The notes beneath the pieces were generated by a model. It was given only the letters and a program-made list of their open reading frames with translations, was not told the DNA's origin and made no database searches. This document shows, piece by piece, positions 33,061-45,100 of a DNA stretch of 63,741 bases (its first letter is position 1; each line of letters opens with the position of its first letter). Source of the stretch: Mesostigma viride (Eukaryota; Streptophyta; Mesostigmatophyceae; Mesostigmatales; Mesostigmataceae); contig RPFO01000164.1 in the NCBI GenBank assembly GCA_009746045.1, positions 3,855,740-3,919,480 of the forward strand, given 5' to 3'. The translations under genes were made by a program, and so were the position numbers.

Positions 33061-34150
33061 GCTGTGCTCTATACTGTACTGTAATGGCAGACGAGGCGGT
33101 AGTCTAGTGGCCGCTATCCTAGCTAGCTCAGTGGCAATTACCTCCACATGTGCGGACTTCTACCCGGTGCATTCTAGCAATGGGCCGCGGGGCCGGCCCG
33201 CCGCCTGGGATATCTAAAACAGGAACGCATGCCCCTCAGGATCAGGTGCTTATCGCAGACGGCAGTCCAAGCATATTACACACTGCCGTCGAGAGAGCCT
33301 TGCTTGAGCCAGCCGCGGCCCTGCCCGCGGGGCCCACAAAGGTCACTAGTGCATGCATCGGGCGGCTTACAACAAGGAGTGTGTTGGCATGCAGTCAAGT
33401 CACCGGGCTCAGTGAGTAATTGCTCAAGGAGGGGGGGGGGACAATGGCATTACTATCGGTGAGGCGCGGCACGCACATGTCCACAGCCCCCGCGGCCCAC
33501 AGGCAGCTAGGGTCGAGTTGGCATCCACCAAGATGGCAACGAGGTATGGACGTGAGATATGCTTCTCAAGAATTCGAGCAACTGGTTGAAAAATGCGGCC
33601 GCGGTCCTCGGCACGGGTTGCCCGGCATGTGGGGCATAGCCAACAATGGCTCTCGAATGATCCACCGGCCTGCAACAGTCAGCCTACAGGTACCAGGTAA
33701 TATTCACGTGGGATCTGATTCTCAAGATCAAGCAACTGGCTGAAAAACGTTGTGCGGTCCTCGGCAGGGTACCCGGCATGCACCCGGCATGTGAGTCATA
33801 GCCGACAATGACTCTTGAATGATCCACCGGCGTGCAACAGTCAGACGTGTCACAATTAAGCTGCACTAGATCAATTAAAGTTTGGCTATAACCCGGGCAG
33901 ACGTGGACCTCCTGTTCTGCGCGCTGTGCCCGGTTTGATTTTCTTGATGACAGTACATGCGGCAGCTTTAAACGTGCCCCGGGACTTCTGCGTAGGTCCT
34001 GGTCGATCTGAGTTCCGGTGCCATATGGGCGCATTCTTTCCTCAAGTTGAGTCATATCAACTTTTGTAGTGTTGTTCTGGGCTTTACTTGCTGTCTAGCT
34101 TGCCATTTTCTTCCTTATTGCGTTGTTCGGGGGGGCTTTCCTAGTGTTGC
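33060..34150. other. Unassigned repeat-rich segment
   Basis: Contains a roughly 155-bp tandem duplication (about 33,545-33,700 and 33,705-33,860, sharing GATCCACCGGC and CAACAGTCAG). On the minus strand it holds short Cys-rich readings (HCWLCPTCRATRAEDRG; HCRLCPTCRVHAGY). At 33,085-33,140 there are A-box-like motifs (GTAGTCTAGTGG, TAGCTCAGTGG). No complete gene was found. Confidence 0.35.
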
Positions 34151-34184
34151 CTGGGGAATATATTTAAGCGAAACTTTCTCAATA

Positions 34185-34715
34185 TATATGTCGACGTTTC
34201 GGTGGCGCGGCCCTTGGCTCTTAGCCACGTGGCTGGGGCCTCCCTCACGGCAGGTTACACGGCGGACCGGGCGGAGCGGGCCAAGCTCCTGGCCTACGGC
34301 GACGTCGGGCACCATCGTGTGGTGCCCTTTGTCCTGGAGGAGTTTGGGGCCATGGGGCCCCTGACCTCCGCCTTCTTCAAGGAGTGTTGCCGGCTCCGGG
34401 AGGACCGGCTGGACCTGGAGGGCCAGCGGGCCCCATGGTCGGCGCGGACCTGGACGTCATATTGGCGTCAGCGCTTGTTGGTGGCGCTGACTCGGGCCAT
34501 GGCTGACGTACATCATGCTCCGCCGTACGCGGGCTGATTTTGCGGTGCAGCAGGGCTATTAGGTTCCTCCCGTTAGGCGTTTCCATTGGTCTTATCGTAG
34601 TATAGAGCTTTGACATGGCTCTGTATATAGGTTTATAGCTGGGCGTTTGCTTTGGTTTGAGTGATTTCACTCTGCTGTAAGTAATTATATTTTTAATATA
34701 TATTTATAATTATTT
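34185..34715 (+). pseudogene. Family B LINE 3' end, longest copy (RT C-terminal tail)
   Basis: The open frame 34,202-34,537 reads RAERAKLLAYGDVGHHRVVP, FVLEEFGAMGPLTSAFFKE and [20 protein letters not shown], the pattern found at the very C-terminus of many non-LTR polyproteins. Then comes the 3' UTR shared with the copies at 7.5 and 17.6 kb and an AT-rich tail. The 5' part of the element is missing. Confidence 0.75.
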
Positions 34716-35084
34716 CATTAATATATATGTAGCTCCAGCCTGCATGCACGTATTATAGCCAAACACACACAAACACACAGGGATCGAGCTAGACCGGTCT
34801 CCCAGTGAGCCGGTGGCTTGCCTAATTCCATGCGATGAGATAGTCATTTATGATGTGAATGTTTGTACCCTGTGAAGACGTGTTCCTCTACTGGGCACGC
34901 ACATAAATGAATGACCATGGCCAGCACTTGCGGGGCCTTTAGGGATAGTACTAGTACTATCCCCAGTTTACCTGAATGCGAACTTGGACATCATCCGCGG
35001 CTGCTCGTCCGGCGAGATTGATAGAATACATGTCGCCGCACAAGCGCCAATGGCAGGAACGTACGCGCTAACGTGTACATAACT
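34716..35084. other. Spacer and presumed PLD 3' UTR (minus strand)
   Basis: No gene is seen. On the minus strand AATAAA overlaps the PLD stop codon (see the PLD entry), so the poly(A) site may lie within the first tens of bases. The rest is AT/CA-rich spacer next to the LINE tail. Confidence 0.4.
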
Positions 35085-36104
35085 TTATTGAAAAGCAGTG
35101 AACACGTAGTACTCAGACTTCAACACCGATGGGCGCAGGTCCTCGTCTTCCATGTACCGCAGAGGAAACATGACCAAGTTCCCACGAATATCCGGCGCCA
35201 GCGCAGCAGGAGCCCGCACCCGCGGTGGTAGCGCCACCTCCCCCCTTCGACTGCTGCCGCCCGCAGCTGTGCTTTGTCGGGGTGGCGTCACGGCCTTGTC
35301 ACTCGCCACCGTGCGTGCTGATAGCGGGGTGGTGGCGCCAGATGCGTCTTCCCGCTCAGCCCCCGGGCCAGCTGCCGGGGACACACCTCGGTTCCTGGAC
35401 AGGTGAAGGAAGCCCAGGCCCAGCCCACGTGCGGAAAATGCATCCTTCCACGTCCCTGTTGAATCCTTGGGTGTCACGGGCGCCTGCTTGGCCACTATCC
35501 CTCCCGCGCCAGGTGCCACATCCGCGACGGCACGGGGGAGGACGTTCACGATGGGCTGTGGCGCCGATGGGGGGGGAGCACCCTGGCTAGTCCCAGACGA
35601 CCCACCCTTGCGGTCAGCCACCAACACAGGTTCTGTCGGCCGCCGACCGGGGCCTGGTGGCAGCGATGGAGCTATCAACGTAGAGTTGTCGCCTGCGGTG
35701 GCATCCTTCCCCCCCAACAAGGGCGATGCCTTGTCTGGAACTTGATAGTCTTGTGATGCCGAGGGAGCGTGAGTGGCCGACCCTGCGACCCCGCGGCCAG
35801 TGCTCGCGCCGGTCGACACCGACCCATGTCCCAGGTCCAGGCCGCACTCGTCTACTTGGCCATCAATCATGGCCACACTGCCCCGCCCCGTGGGTCTCAG
35901 TAGACCATCTGCGACGGGAACCAGCGTGAGGGGAGGGGGCGGCCTGGCTGTGCTCGCGGCTGCCATGGCTTCCACGTCGGCGAATCGACCATCGCCGGAA
36001 TTGTGGTCGCCGTTCTTGCGCAGGTGCGCGCGGAAGGCGGCGGCCGACCGGATGGAATCGGAGGGCACACAGCCGTAGGTGCCCCAGAAGGAGGCCGTGT
36101 TCAT
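35085..36104 (-). CDS. PLD last exon
   Basis: Opens with [20 protein letters not shown], matching the segment after HKD2 in PLDzeta. It then has a roughly 240-residue Pro/Ser/Gly-rich insert before the conserved end [17 protein letters not shown] and [10 protein letters not shown]. The stop is TAA at 35,087-35,085, inside CAATAAAG, so the stop codon is part of an AATAAA signal. Confidence 0.92.
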   Translation of the reverse strand: MNTASFWGTYGCVPSDSIRSAAAFRAHLRKNGDHNSGDGRFADVEAMAAASTARPPPPLTLVPVADGLLRPTGRGSVAMIDGQVDECGLDLGHGSVSTGASTGRGVAGSATHAPSASQDYQVPDKASPLLGGKDATAGDNSTLIAPSLPPGPGRRPTEPVLVADRKGGSSGTSQGAPPPSAPQPIVNVLPRAVADVAPGAGGIVAKQAPVTPKDSTGTWKDAFSARGLGLGFLHLSRNRGVSPAAGPGAEREDASGATTPLSARTVASDKAVTPPRQSTAAGGSSRRGEVALPPRVRAPAALAPDIRGNLVMFPLRYMEDEDLRPSVLKSEYYVFTAFQ

Positions 36105-39100
36105 CTGGCCGCCGGCACAAGCAGATGAGAGGAAGTGCGTGAGTGTGTGAGTGTTTATGCACGCGTTTGTGTTTGTGTGTGCGTGTTTTTTTGTTTGTGT
36201 GTGTGTGTGCATACGTGCGTGCGTGCGCACGTGTGTGCATGTGTGAGTTCGCTCGTTCGTGCGTGCGTGGGTGCAGGCGCGCGCGGTCGCTGGCACAAAA
36301 GGTGATGATGAGGGGGAAAGGGGATGAGGGTGAAAGGGGGGGCGGAGGACTAATTAAATGGGGGGCGGAGGACCAGGTTGCATGGCAGGGGGGTGTCAAA
36401 CACAAAACAGAGAAAGGCAGCCCCACGGGCATGTGACGCAGGGCGTGGTGTGAACCCATGCAGCAAGCACACATCCATGGACCGTGTTGAAGAATGTGGA
36501 TGCAGTAGAGCCCGCGGATTACATTATGAGTCGAAAAAAAAGAACAGGAAAAGAATATGTGGCATGCAGAAACAAAACCACTAATAATGGTAGCAGCATG
36601 ATTCTGTGCTATGATTCTTGAGAAAAGAATATGTGGCATGCAGAAACAAAACCACTAATAATGGTAGCAGCATGATTCTGTGCTATGATTCTTGAGAAAA
36701 GAATGTGTGGCATGCAGAAACAAAACCCCTAATCATGGTAGCAGCATGATTCTGTGCTATGATTCTTGACACTAGGGCAGGTGGTTGATGGTTCCACACC
36801 TGCAGGAACAACCAACCATGGCATCCGAGTAAAAAAGTAACCATCCTGCGTGGCAGAGGATGATGCCTGAACTGCCATTCTACTGCGCTCGATACGCCTG
36901 CAACCCCAGCCGGCTCTAGTGACCCATCCAGCAGCCGTGTCCAACCTCCAACAACAGGGTGCTCCATTGTCACACAGGATCGCACAGCTCCTTAAGTAGA
37001 GCACTGGCAAACCCCAACGCACAGCTACACGTAGGGCACTGACAGACCCAATGATCTCGAATCCTCATAAATGGTGCCCCTGTGCTCATTCTCGTGTGAG
37101 ACACGGTCCCCAAACGGTGACTCGTGGCGACACATCGCCGCACCCCGCACGGTGATGCTGCTATACTCTAGTCACTAGACGTAGTAGTAAACTGTAGTCA
37201 CTAGACGCTGCTATACTGTAGTTACTAGAGACCGCTATACCATGGTTATTGTAGCTACTAGATGCTGCTATATTAGATTATAATAGCTACTATAGGCTGC
37301 TATATCATGGTTATTGTAGTTACAAGCCGCTGCTATACTAGAATTATTGTAGCTACTAGACGCTGCTATATATAAAAAAGTTGTAGTTGCAAGACGTACC
37401 GCCGCGCGGCCGATCATGAGGTCGACATACGCCTTGGGGTCCACAATGTCCACCATGCGCATCTCCTGCACGCCCGTACGGATGCACATGGGATGGCGGT
37501 GGTTCAAGGTGTGGGTGAGTGTCCTCGTGGGTGGGTGAGGTTAGAGGCACGCACATCTCCTGCGCGCATGCGTATGTAAGCATGAATGAATAAGCAAGTG
37601 ACTGCGTATGTAAGCACACACGGGGTGAGAGTCTATGGCTTTGCAAGGCAAGAGGGCTGGATCGTGAGAGTGTGGGAGGATCGTGGAGACTTCGCCAGCC
37701 CCATGAAGAACCATGTGCATCTCCTGGATGCTCGGATGCCTATGCGGGATGTGGGGGGGTGGAGGGCTACACATGTGCCAGCGATGGCTGGAGACATGAG
37801 ACACGTTCTCTGCTGACCTAGACGTCGAGCCAAGGGTTTGCGTGCACGGACCATGCCTCCTCGTAGTGCCTTCACACTCTCCCTCTGTGCCATCATTAAA
37901 TGCCGCAAGGCAGTTACACTTCAGGCAAAGCTCCTGGATGGCAGCAGCTCCTTCAAGAGAGCCCAGACAAGGAAGTTTCGTGTGACGACCAGCAACAGCA
38001 CTCCTGCCCGGCGAAGCCCCCCCCGTCCCCTCCAAGTTCAGCCCCCCCCATCCCCTCAGTTGAGCAAATGTCAATCCCCCTGTGCAAACGTCAAGTTAGG
38101 CTCTAATAGTCTATGTTGCCGCTGCCACCTGCCCCCACCTCCTCGGGCGTGAGGTCCATGTGCTCCCGCAGCAGCGCCATGCGGAGCTCATGTACCAGCC
38201 GGGATGCCACCGCCGGCTTGCCGCCAAAACGCAGCTCGATCGGGTCACCCCCTTGCAGCAGCACCGCGATCTGTGGTTGTGTGGAAAGGGAGAAAGAAAT
38301 CGGCGCAAAGGGACAAAAGAAGGACATGGGAAACTCCTATCTATATATATGACAAAAGAAGGACATGGGAAACTCCTATCTATATACTACTATATAGTAG
38401 CACTACAAGTACTAGTATAAAAGCAGCAGAAGTAGAAGAAGCAACAATTAGTGCTGGCAAGACCGCCACTGCTGCCCCCTCGCGATCTGCGCGTGTGTGG
38501 GATACCGGACCAAGCAATGAGGAGAGACGACGCGGGGCACGACCAGCGAGGGGAGTAGACGAGGGGCACAGAAAGCTAACCGAGCGATATTTTACATCCG
38601 TTCCTGCAGGCAAGAGCAGGTAGTCAACATGATAAAGCTACTTCTCTGAGTGGGTAAGGGTGTATTGTAACGAGTAGGGGTCATACAGGAGGAAGCAGTT
38701 TCGTACGATGCCACCTCAATTCTTCGAAAGTCTTTGGAAGAAGGGACCCTCACTATCCTCCTCCACGTAAGGCACCAGATGGAAAGCTGAAAAACTTCAG
38801 AAGGCAGATAAATAGCATGCGAAGCAGACTCCTGGTTCCGTCCGTTCGCACTGACCCTAGGGTAGTCCGGAAAACCGACGGAGAAAAGCGCGGCTCACCA
38901 CTTCCCCAATCTATCAAGAGAAAAGGAGAAGGGATACGGACATCCCACCACCCCTTGTGTGAGACCACAGGGAGAGGCGCAGCCCATATATCCTCCAGAT
39001 ATGGGGAATGGCGCTACTCGCCTCCCCTTTCTACCAACAGGAGGGGAGGCGCGGCTCAACCCACCCCAACAAAAGGCGAAGGGCGCAGCCCACCACTGCA

Positions 39101-42100
39101 TGTGACAACATCGTGACACACCTCGGAGTCGCGCGCGCCCAGCAGGCTGCGGTCGTTGAGGTTTGCGGATCCGATGATGGCCGAGAAGTCATCCACGATC
39201 AGCAGCTTGCTGTGGACATAGACCTGGGGGATGAGGCAAGGACACGGGAGCCCAAAGTAAATAGAAAGACACGGTTGAGGCAGGGCGGAGGGGGCAGCAA
39301 GGGAATGCAAGGAAAAAATAAAGCGTAGGCATTCGACGCGAGTGTGCCCTATCGACGTGAGTGTGCCTAGGGCCGCATTACGTACCAAGCCACCTAACAA
39401 ATACACCCCTTTGTTCTGTGTGCATGCAACGTTCAAAGCGCGCACGCGGGGTTCAAACATGCGTTCAATGGGCACAAACACGCATTTATTAGACCCCTTC
39501 TGAAAAAACTACCCCGACTAAACTACCCCGACTAAAATAGTCGGGATTTTTGTCGGGGTACACCGGTCGAAACGGCACGTTTCGCCCCTTCTGAAAACAC
39601 GGACAGGGGTCGGACGGCAGCAGGTAGCACTTGCACTCTGAGACCGCGTAAGGGGCCTATTACGCTGGTGGCGCCACTGGCGCCACTGACTTACGCGGAT
39701 AGCTACGATTTAAAATTTTAAATAACGCGCGTCGGCAGTATTGCATGTTGCACGACAATTCACGATCGAAGACGTTCGGAAGTCGTCGGAAGACATGGCG
39801 GATGCCGGGAATGCGCCTGCGGCGGAATCGCCGGAGCAAAACGCAGACAGGAGGCAGAATAGGCTCACATGGGTGGGCGAGAATGGTGGCCAAGCTCGCA
39901 TGGACCTGTTGATTGGTCATGTCCATGCGTTGGACAATGGAAAAGGCAAAGGCTTTTGGACACAAATCTGTGGAATTTGGCTTCTGTGCCGCTTTTTGCA
40001 GGGTTTGACATAGTCGGCAAGCCCGAAAAACTTTCAGTGCCATTCAACGAACGCCTGCTGCAGTTCCAACGTGAATATGCCGACCGCCTGAAAGGCAGTG
40101 GGGACGGTGGCCGGACGGGGCAGCCCCTCAACCTGACTGAAAGCGAGAAGCTGCTCCTGGAAATTAGTCGCAGGCGGGAGTCTTTCAATGCACAGAAGGC
40201 CGAGATGGAACAAAGGGCAGCCCACGCCCAGGCCGTCGAAGACATGATGACTCAATCCGCCAACGGGACTCGCCCCAAGAAACGGACTGCAGCAGAAGCA
40301 GCCGCCGGATGCAGCTCCTTCGTGCCGACTGAGCCCATTCCCGGCCAGGAGCTGGAGCAGGACGATGCATCAGGCGGGTCTCATCCTCGGGCGGCAAGCG
40401 TCGCAGAGGCGGGGGAGCATCCGCGTTCACTGACAAGCTGCAGCAACTCGCCCAGTACCAAGCTGAACATGCGGTAACGAGGCAAGAGCGCGAGGAGAGG
40501 GCGGCAATTGAGGAGAAGCGCTGGACGGAGGATTACAACATCCGTGCCGAGACCCTGGCCGAGGCCAAGAGGGCTTCACAAGCGCGCGAGGGACTGCAGC
40601 GAGAAGAGCTGGAGGAGAGGAAGGCTGCTCGCGCGGCCAAGGACGCACGAGATGATAAGGCACTTGAGTTACAGGTTAAGACAATGGAGAACATGATGGT
40701 AATGGTATCTGGCATGCAGACCATGTTCCTTAAAATCTTCGAGAAGTTGGACAAGTAGATAGGAATGCAACCAAGTGTGGTAGTGCACGGTCTAGGGTTA
40801 TTATTGAATGACCCATTTCCCACGTGGATGGGATAATAATGTTGTGTCCATCAACGACTAGAACATGGCACACATGTGTAGCCCCTTATTGGTTCTAGGT
40901 CTTGTGATTCCAATATTTGACCTAATCAATATGTATAAATAATTCATTTGCAATGAGGGTCTCAATTCATTTCTATGCTACTTGCATACATGTTGTGACA
41001 CAAAATTGGCATGCACATGTAAGGAGTGAGTATAGTGGGTTGATTGCAGGCCACCCATTAAATGACCTTGGATTTGGCTTAAACTTGGAACGTGGGTTTT
41101 GGGTTAGCTAATCAAGAGGTCTTCCAAGTTTCAGCCAAATCCAAGATCATTTGATGGGTGGCCTGCAACCAACCCACTAGCACTCCTTACACGTGCACGC
41201 GTGCACGTAGCTACCCACCCCAGCCTGCAATTGGCTACCCTTGACCCACCCATCCTTTGGAGCTGAAACTTCGTAGAACCCTTGGGTAGCTATCCCAAAA
41301 CCCACCTTCCAAGTTTCAGCCAAATCCAAGATCATTTGATGGGTGGCCTGCAACCAACCCACTAGCACTCCTTACACGTACACGCGTGCACGTAGCTACC
41401 CACCCCAGCCTGGAATTGGCTACCCTTGACCCCCGCCTGCGACTAATTTCCAGGAGCAGCTTCTCGCTTTCAGTCAGGTTGAGGGGCTGCCCCGTCCGGC
41501 CACCGTCCCCACTGCCTTTCAGGCGGTCGGCATATTCACGTTGGAACTGCAGCAGGCGTTCGTTGAATGGCACTGAAAGTTTTTCGGGCTTGCCGACTAT
41601 GTCAAACCCTGCAAAAAGCGGCACATAAGCCAAATTCCACACATTTGTGTCCAAAAGCCTTTGCCTTTTCCATTGTCCAACGCATGGACATGACCAATCA
41701 ACAGGTCCATGCGAGCTTGGCCACCATTCTCGCCCACCCATGTGAGCCTATTCTGCCTCCTGTCTGCGTTTTGCTCCGGCGATTCCGCCGCAGGCGCATT
41801 CCCGGCATCCGCCATGTCTTCCGACGACTTCCGAACGTCTTCGATCGTGAATTGTCGTGCAACATGCAATATTGCCGACGCGCGTTATTTAAAATTTTAA
41901 ATCGTAGCTATCCGCGTAAGTCAGTGGCGCCAGTGGCGCCACCAGCGTAATAGGCCCCTTACGCGGTCTCAGAGTGCAAGTGCTACCTGCTGCCGTCCGA
42001 CCCCTGTCCGTGTTTTCAGAAGGGGCGAAACGTGCCGTTTCGACCGGTGTACCCCGACAAAAATCCCGACTATTTTAGTCGGGGGCACGGATGTTGTAAT

Positions 42101-45100
42101 CCTCCGTCCAGCGCTTCTCCTCAATTGCCGCCCTCTCCTCGCGCTCTTGCCTCGTTACCGCATGTTCAGCTTGGTACTGGGCGAGTTGCTGCAGCTTGTC
42201 AGTGAACGCGGATGCTCCCCCGCCTCTGCGACGCTTGCCGCCCGAGGATGAGACCCGCCTGATGCATCGTCCTGCTCCAGCTCCTGGCCGGGAATGGGCT
42301 CAGTCGGCACGAAGGAGCTGCATCCGGCGGCTGCTTCTGCTGCAGTCCGTTTCTTGGGGCGAGTCCCGTTGGCGGATTGAGTCATCATGTCTTCGACGGC
42401 CTGGGCGTGGGCTGCCCTTTGTTCCATCTCGGCCTTCTGTGCATTGAAAGACTCCCGCCTGCGACTAATTTTCAGGAGCAGCTTCTCGCTTTCAGTCAGG
42501 TTGAGGGGCTGCCCCGTCCGGCCACCGTCCCCACTGCCTTTCAGGCGGTCGGCATATTCACGTTGGAACTGCAGCAGGCGTTCGTTGAATGGCACTGAAA
42601 GTTTTTCGGGCTTGCCGACTATGTCAAACCCTGCAAAAAGCGGCACAGAAGCCAAATTCCACAGATTTGTGTCCAAAAGCCTTTGCCTTTTCCATTGTCC
42701 AACGCATGGACATGACCAATCAACAGGTCCATGCGAGCTTGGCCACCATTCTCGCCCACCCATGTGAGCCTATTGTGCCTCCTGTCTGCGTTTTGCTCCG
42801 GCGATTCCGCCGCAGGCGCATTCCCGGCATCCGCCATGTCTTCCGACGACTTCCGAACGTCTTCGATCGTGAATTGTCGTGCAACATGCAATATTGCCGA
42901 CGCGCGTTATTTAAAATTTTAAATCGTAGCTATCCGCGTAAGTCAGTGGCGCCAGTGGCGCCACCAGCGTAATAGGCCCCTTACGCGGTCTCAGAGTGCA
43001 AGTGCTACCTGCTGCCGTCCGACCCCTGTCCGTGTTTTCAGAAGGGGCGAAACGTGCCGTTTCGACCGGTGTACCCCGACAAAAATCCCGACTATTTTAG
43101 TCGGGGGCACGGATGTTGTAATCCTCCGTCCAGCGCTTCTCCTCAATTGCCGCCCTCTCCTCGCGCTCTTGCCTCGTTACCGCATGTTCAGCTTGGTACT
43201 GGGCGAGTTGCTGCAGCTTGTCAGTGAACGCGGATGCTCCCCCGCCTCTGCGACGCTTGCCGCCCGAGGATGAGACCCGCCTGATGCATCGTCCTGCTCC
43301 AGCTCCTGGCCGGGAATGGGCTCAGTCGGCACGAAGGAGCTGCATCCGGCGGCTGCTTCTGCTGCAGTCCGTTTCTTGGGGCGAGTCCCGTTGGCGGATT
43401 GAGTCATCATGTCTTCGACGGCCTGGGCGTGGGCTGCCCTTTGTTCCATCTCGGCCTTCTGTGCATTGAAAGACTCCCGCCTGCGACTAATTTTCAGGAG
43501 CAGCTTCTCGCTTTCACTCAGGTTGAGGGGCTGCCCCGTCCGGCCACCGTCCCCACTGCCTTTCAGGCGGTCGGCATATTCACGTTGGAACTGCAGCAGG
43601 CGTTCGTTGAATGGCACTGAAAGTTTTTCGGGCTTGCCGACTATGTCAAACCCTGCAAAAAGCGGCACATAAGCCAAATTCCACACATTTGTGTCCAAAA
43701 GCCTTTGCCTTTTCCATTGTCCAACGCATGGACATGACCAATCAACAGGTCCATGCGAGCTTGGCCACCATTCTCGCCCACCCATGTGAGCCTATTCTGC
43801 CTCCTGTCTGCGTTTTGCTCCGGCGATTCCGCCGCAGGCGCATTCCCGGCATCCGCCATGTCTTCCGACGACTTCCGAACGTCTTCGATCGTGAATTGTC
43901 GTGCAACATGCAATATTGCCGACGCGCGTTATTTAAAATTTTAAATCGTAGCTATCCGCGTAAGTCAGTGGCGCCAGTGGCGCCAGTGGCGCCACCAGCG
44001 TAATAGGCCCCTTACGCGGTCTCAGAGTGCAAGTGCTACCTGCTGCCCTCCGACCCCTGTCCGTGTTTTCAGAAGGGGCGAAACGTGCCGTTTCGACCGG
44101 TGTACCCCGACAAAAATCCCGACTATTTTAGTCGGGGGCACGGATGTTGTAATCCTCCGTCCAGCGCTTCTCCTCAATTGCCGCCCTCTCCTCGCGCTCT
44201 TGCCTCGTTACCGCATGTTCAGCTTGGTACTGGGCGAGTTGCTGCAGCTTGTCAGTGAACGCGGATGCTCCCCCGCCTCTGCGACGCTTGCCGCCCGAGG
44301 ATGAGACCCGCCTGATGCATCGAACTGCACCAGCTCCTGGCCGGGAATGGGCTCAGTCGGCACGAAGGAGCTGCATCCGGCGGCTGCTTCTGCTGCAGTC
44401 CGTTTCTTGGGGCGAGTCCCGTTGGCGGATTGAGTCATCATGTCTTCGACGGCCTGGGCGTGGGCTGCCCTTTGTTCCATCTCGGCCTTCTGTGCATTGA
44501 AAGACTCCCGCCTGCGACTAATTTTCAGGAGCAGCTTCTCGCTTTCACTCAGGTTGAGGGGCTGCCCCGTCCGGCCACCGTCCCCACTGCCTTTCAGGCG
44601 GTCGGCATATTCACGTTGGAACTGCAGCAGGCGTTCGTTGAATGGCACTGAAAGTTTTTCGGGCTTGCCGACTATGTCAAACCCTGCAAAAAGCGGCACA
44701 GAAGCCAAATTCCACAGATTTGTGTCCAAAAGCCTTTGCCTTTTCCATTGTCCAACGCATGGACATGACCAATCAACAGGTCCATGCGAGCTTGGCCACC
44801 ATTCTCGCCCACCCATGTGAGCCTATTCTGCCTCCTGTCTGCGTTTTGCTCCAGCGATTCCGCCGCAGGCGCATTCCCGGCATCCGCCATGTCTTCCGAC
44901 GACTTCCGAACGTCTTCGATCGTGAATTGTCGTGCAACATGCAATATTGCCGACGCGCGTTATTTAAAATTTTAAATCGTAGCTATCCGCGTAAGTCAGT
45001 GGCGCCAGTGGCGCCAGTCGCGCCACCAGCGTAATAGGCCCCTTACGCGGTCTCAGAGTGCAAGTGCTACCTGCTGCCGTCCGACCCCTGTCCGTGTTTT

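Noticed and set aside
33085-33140. A-box-like motifs suggesting a tRNA gene
   Set aside because: No matching B box, T arm or acceptor stem could be formed.
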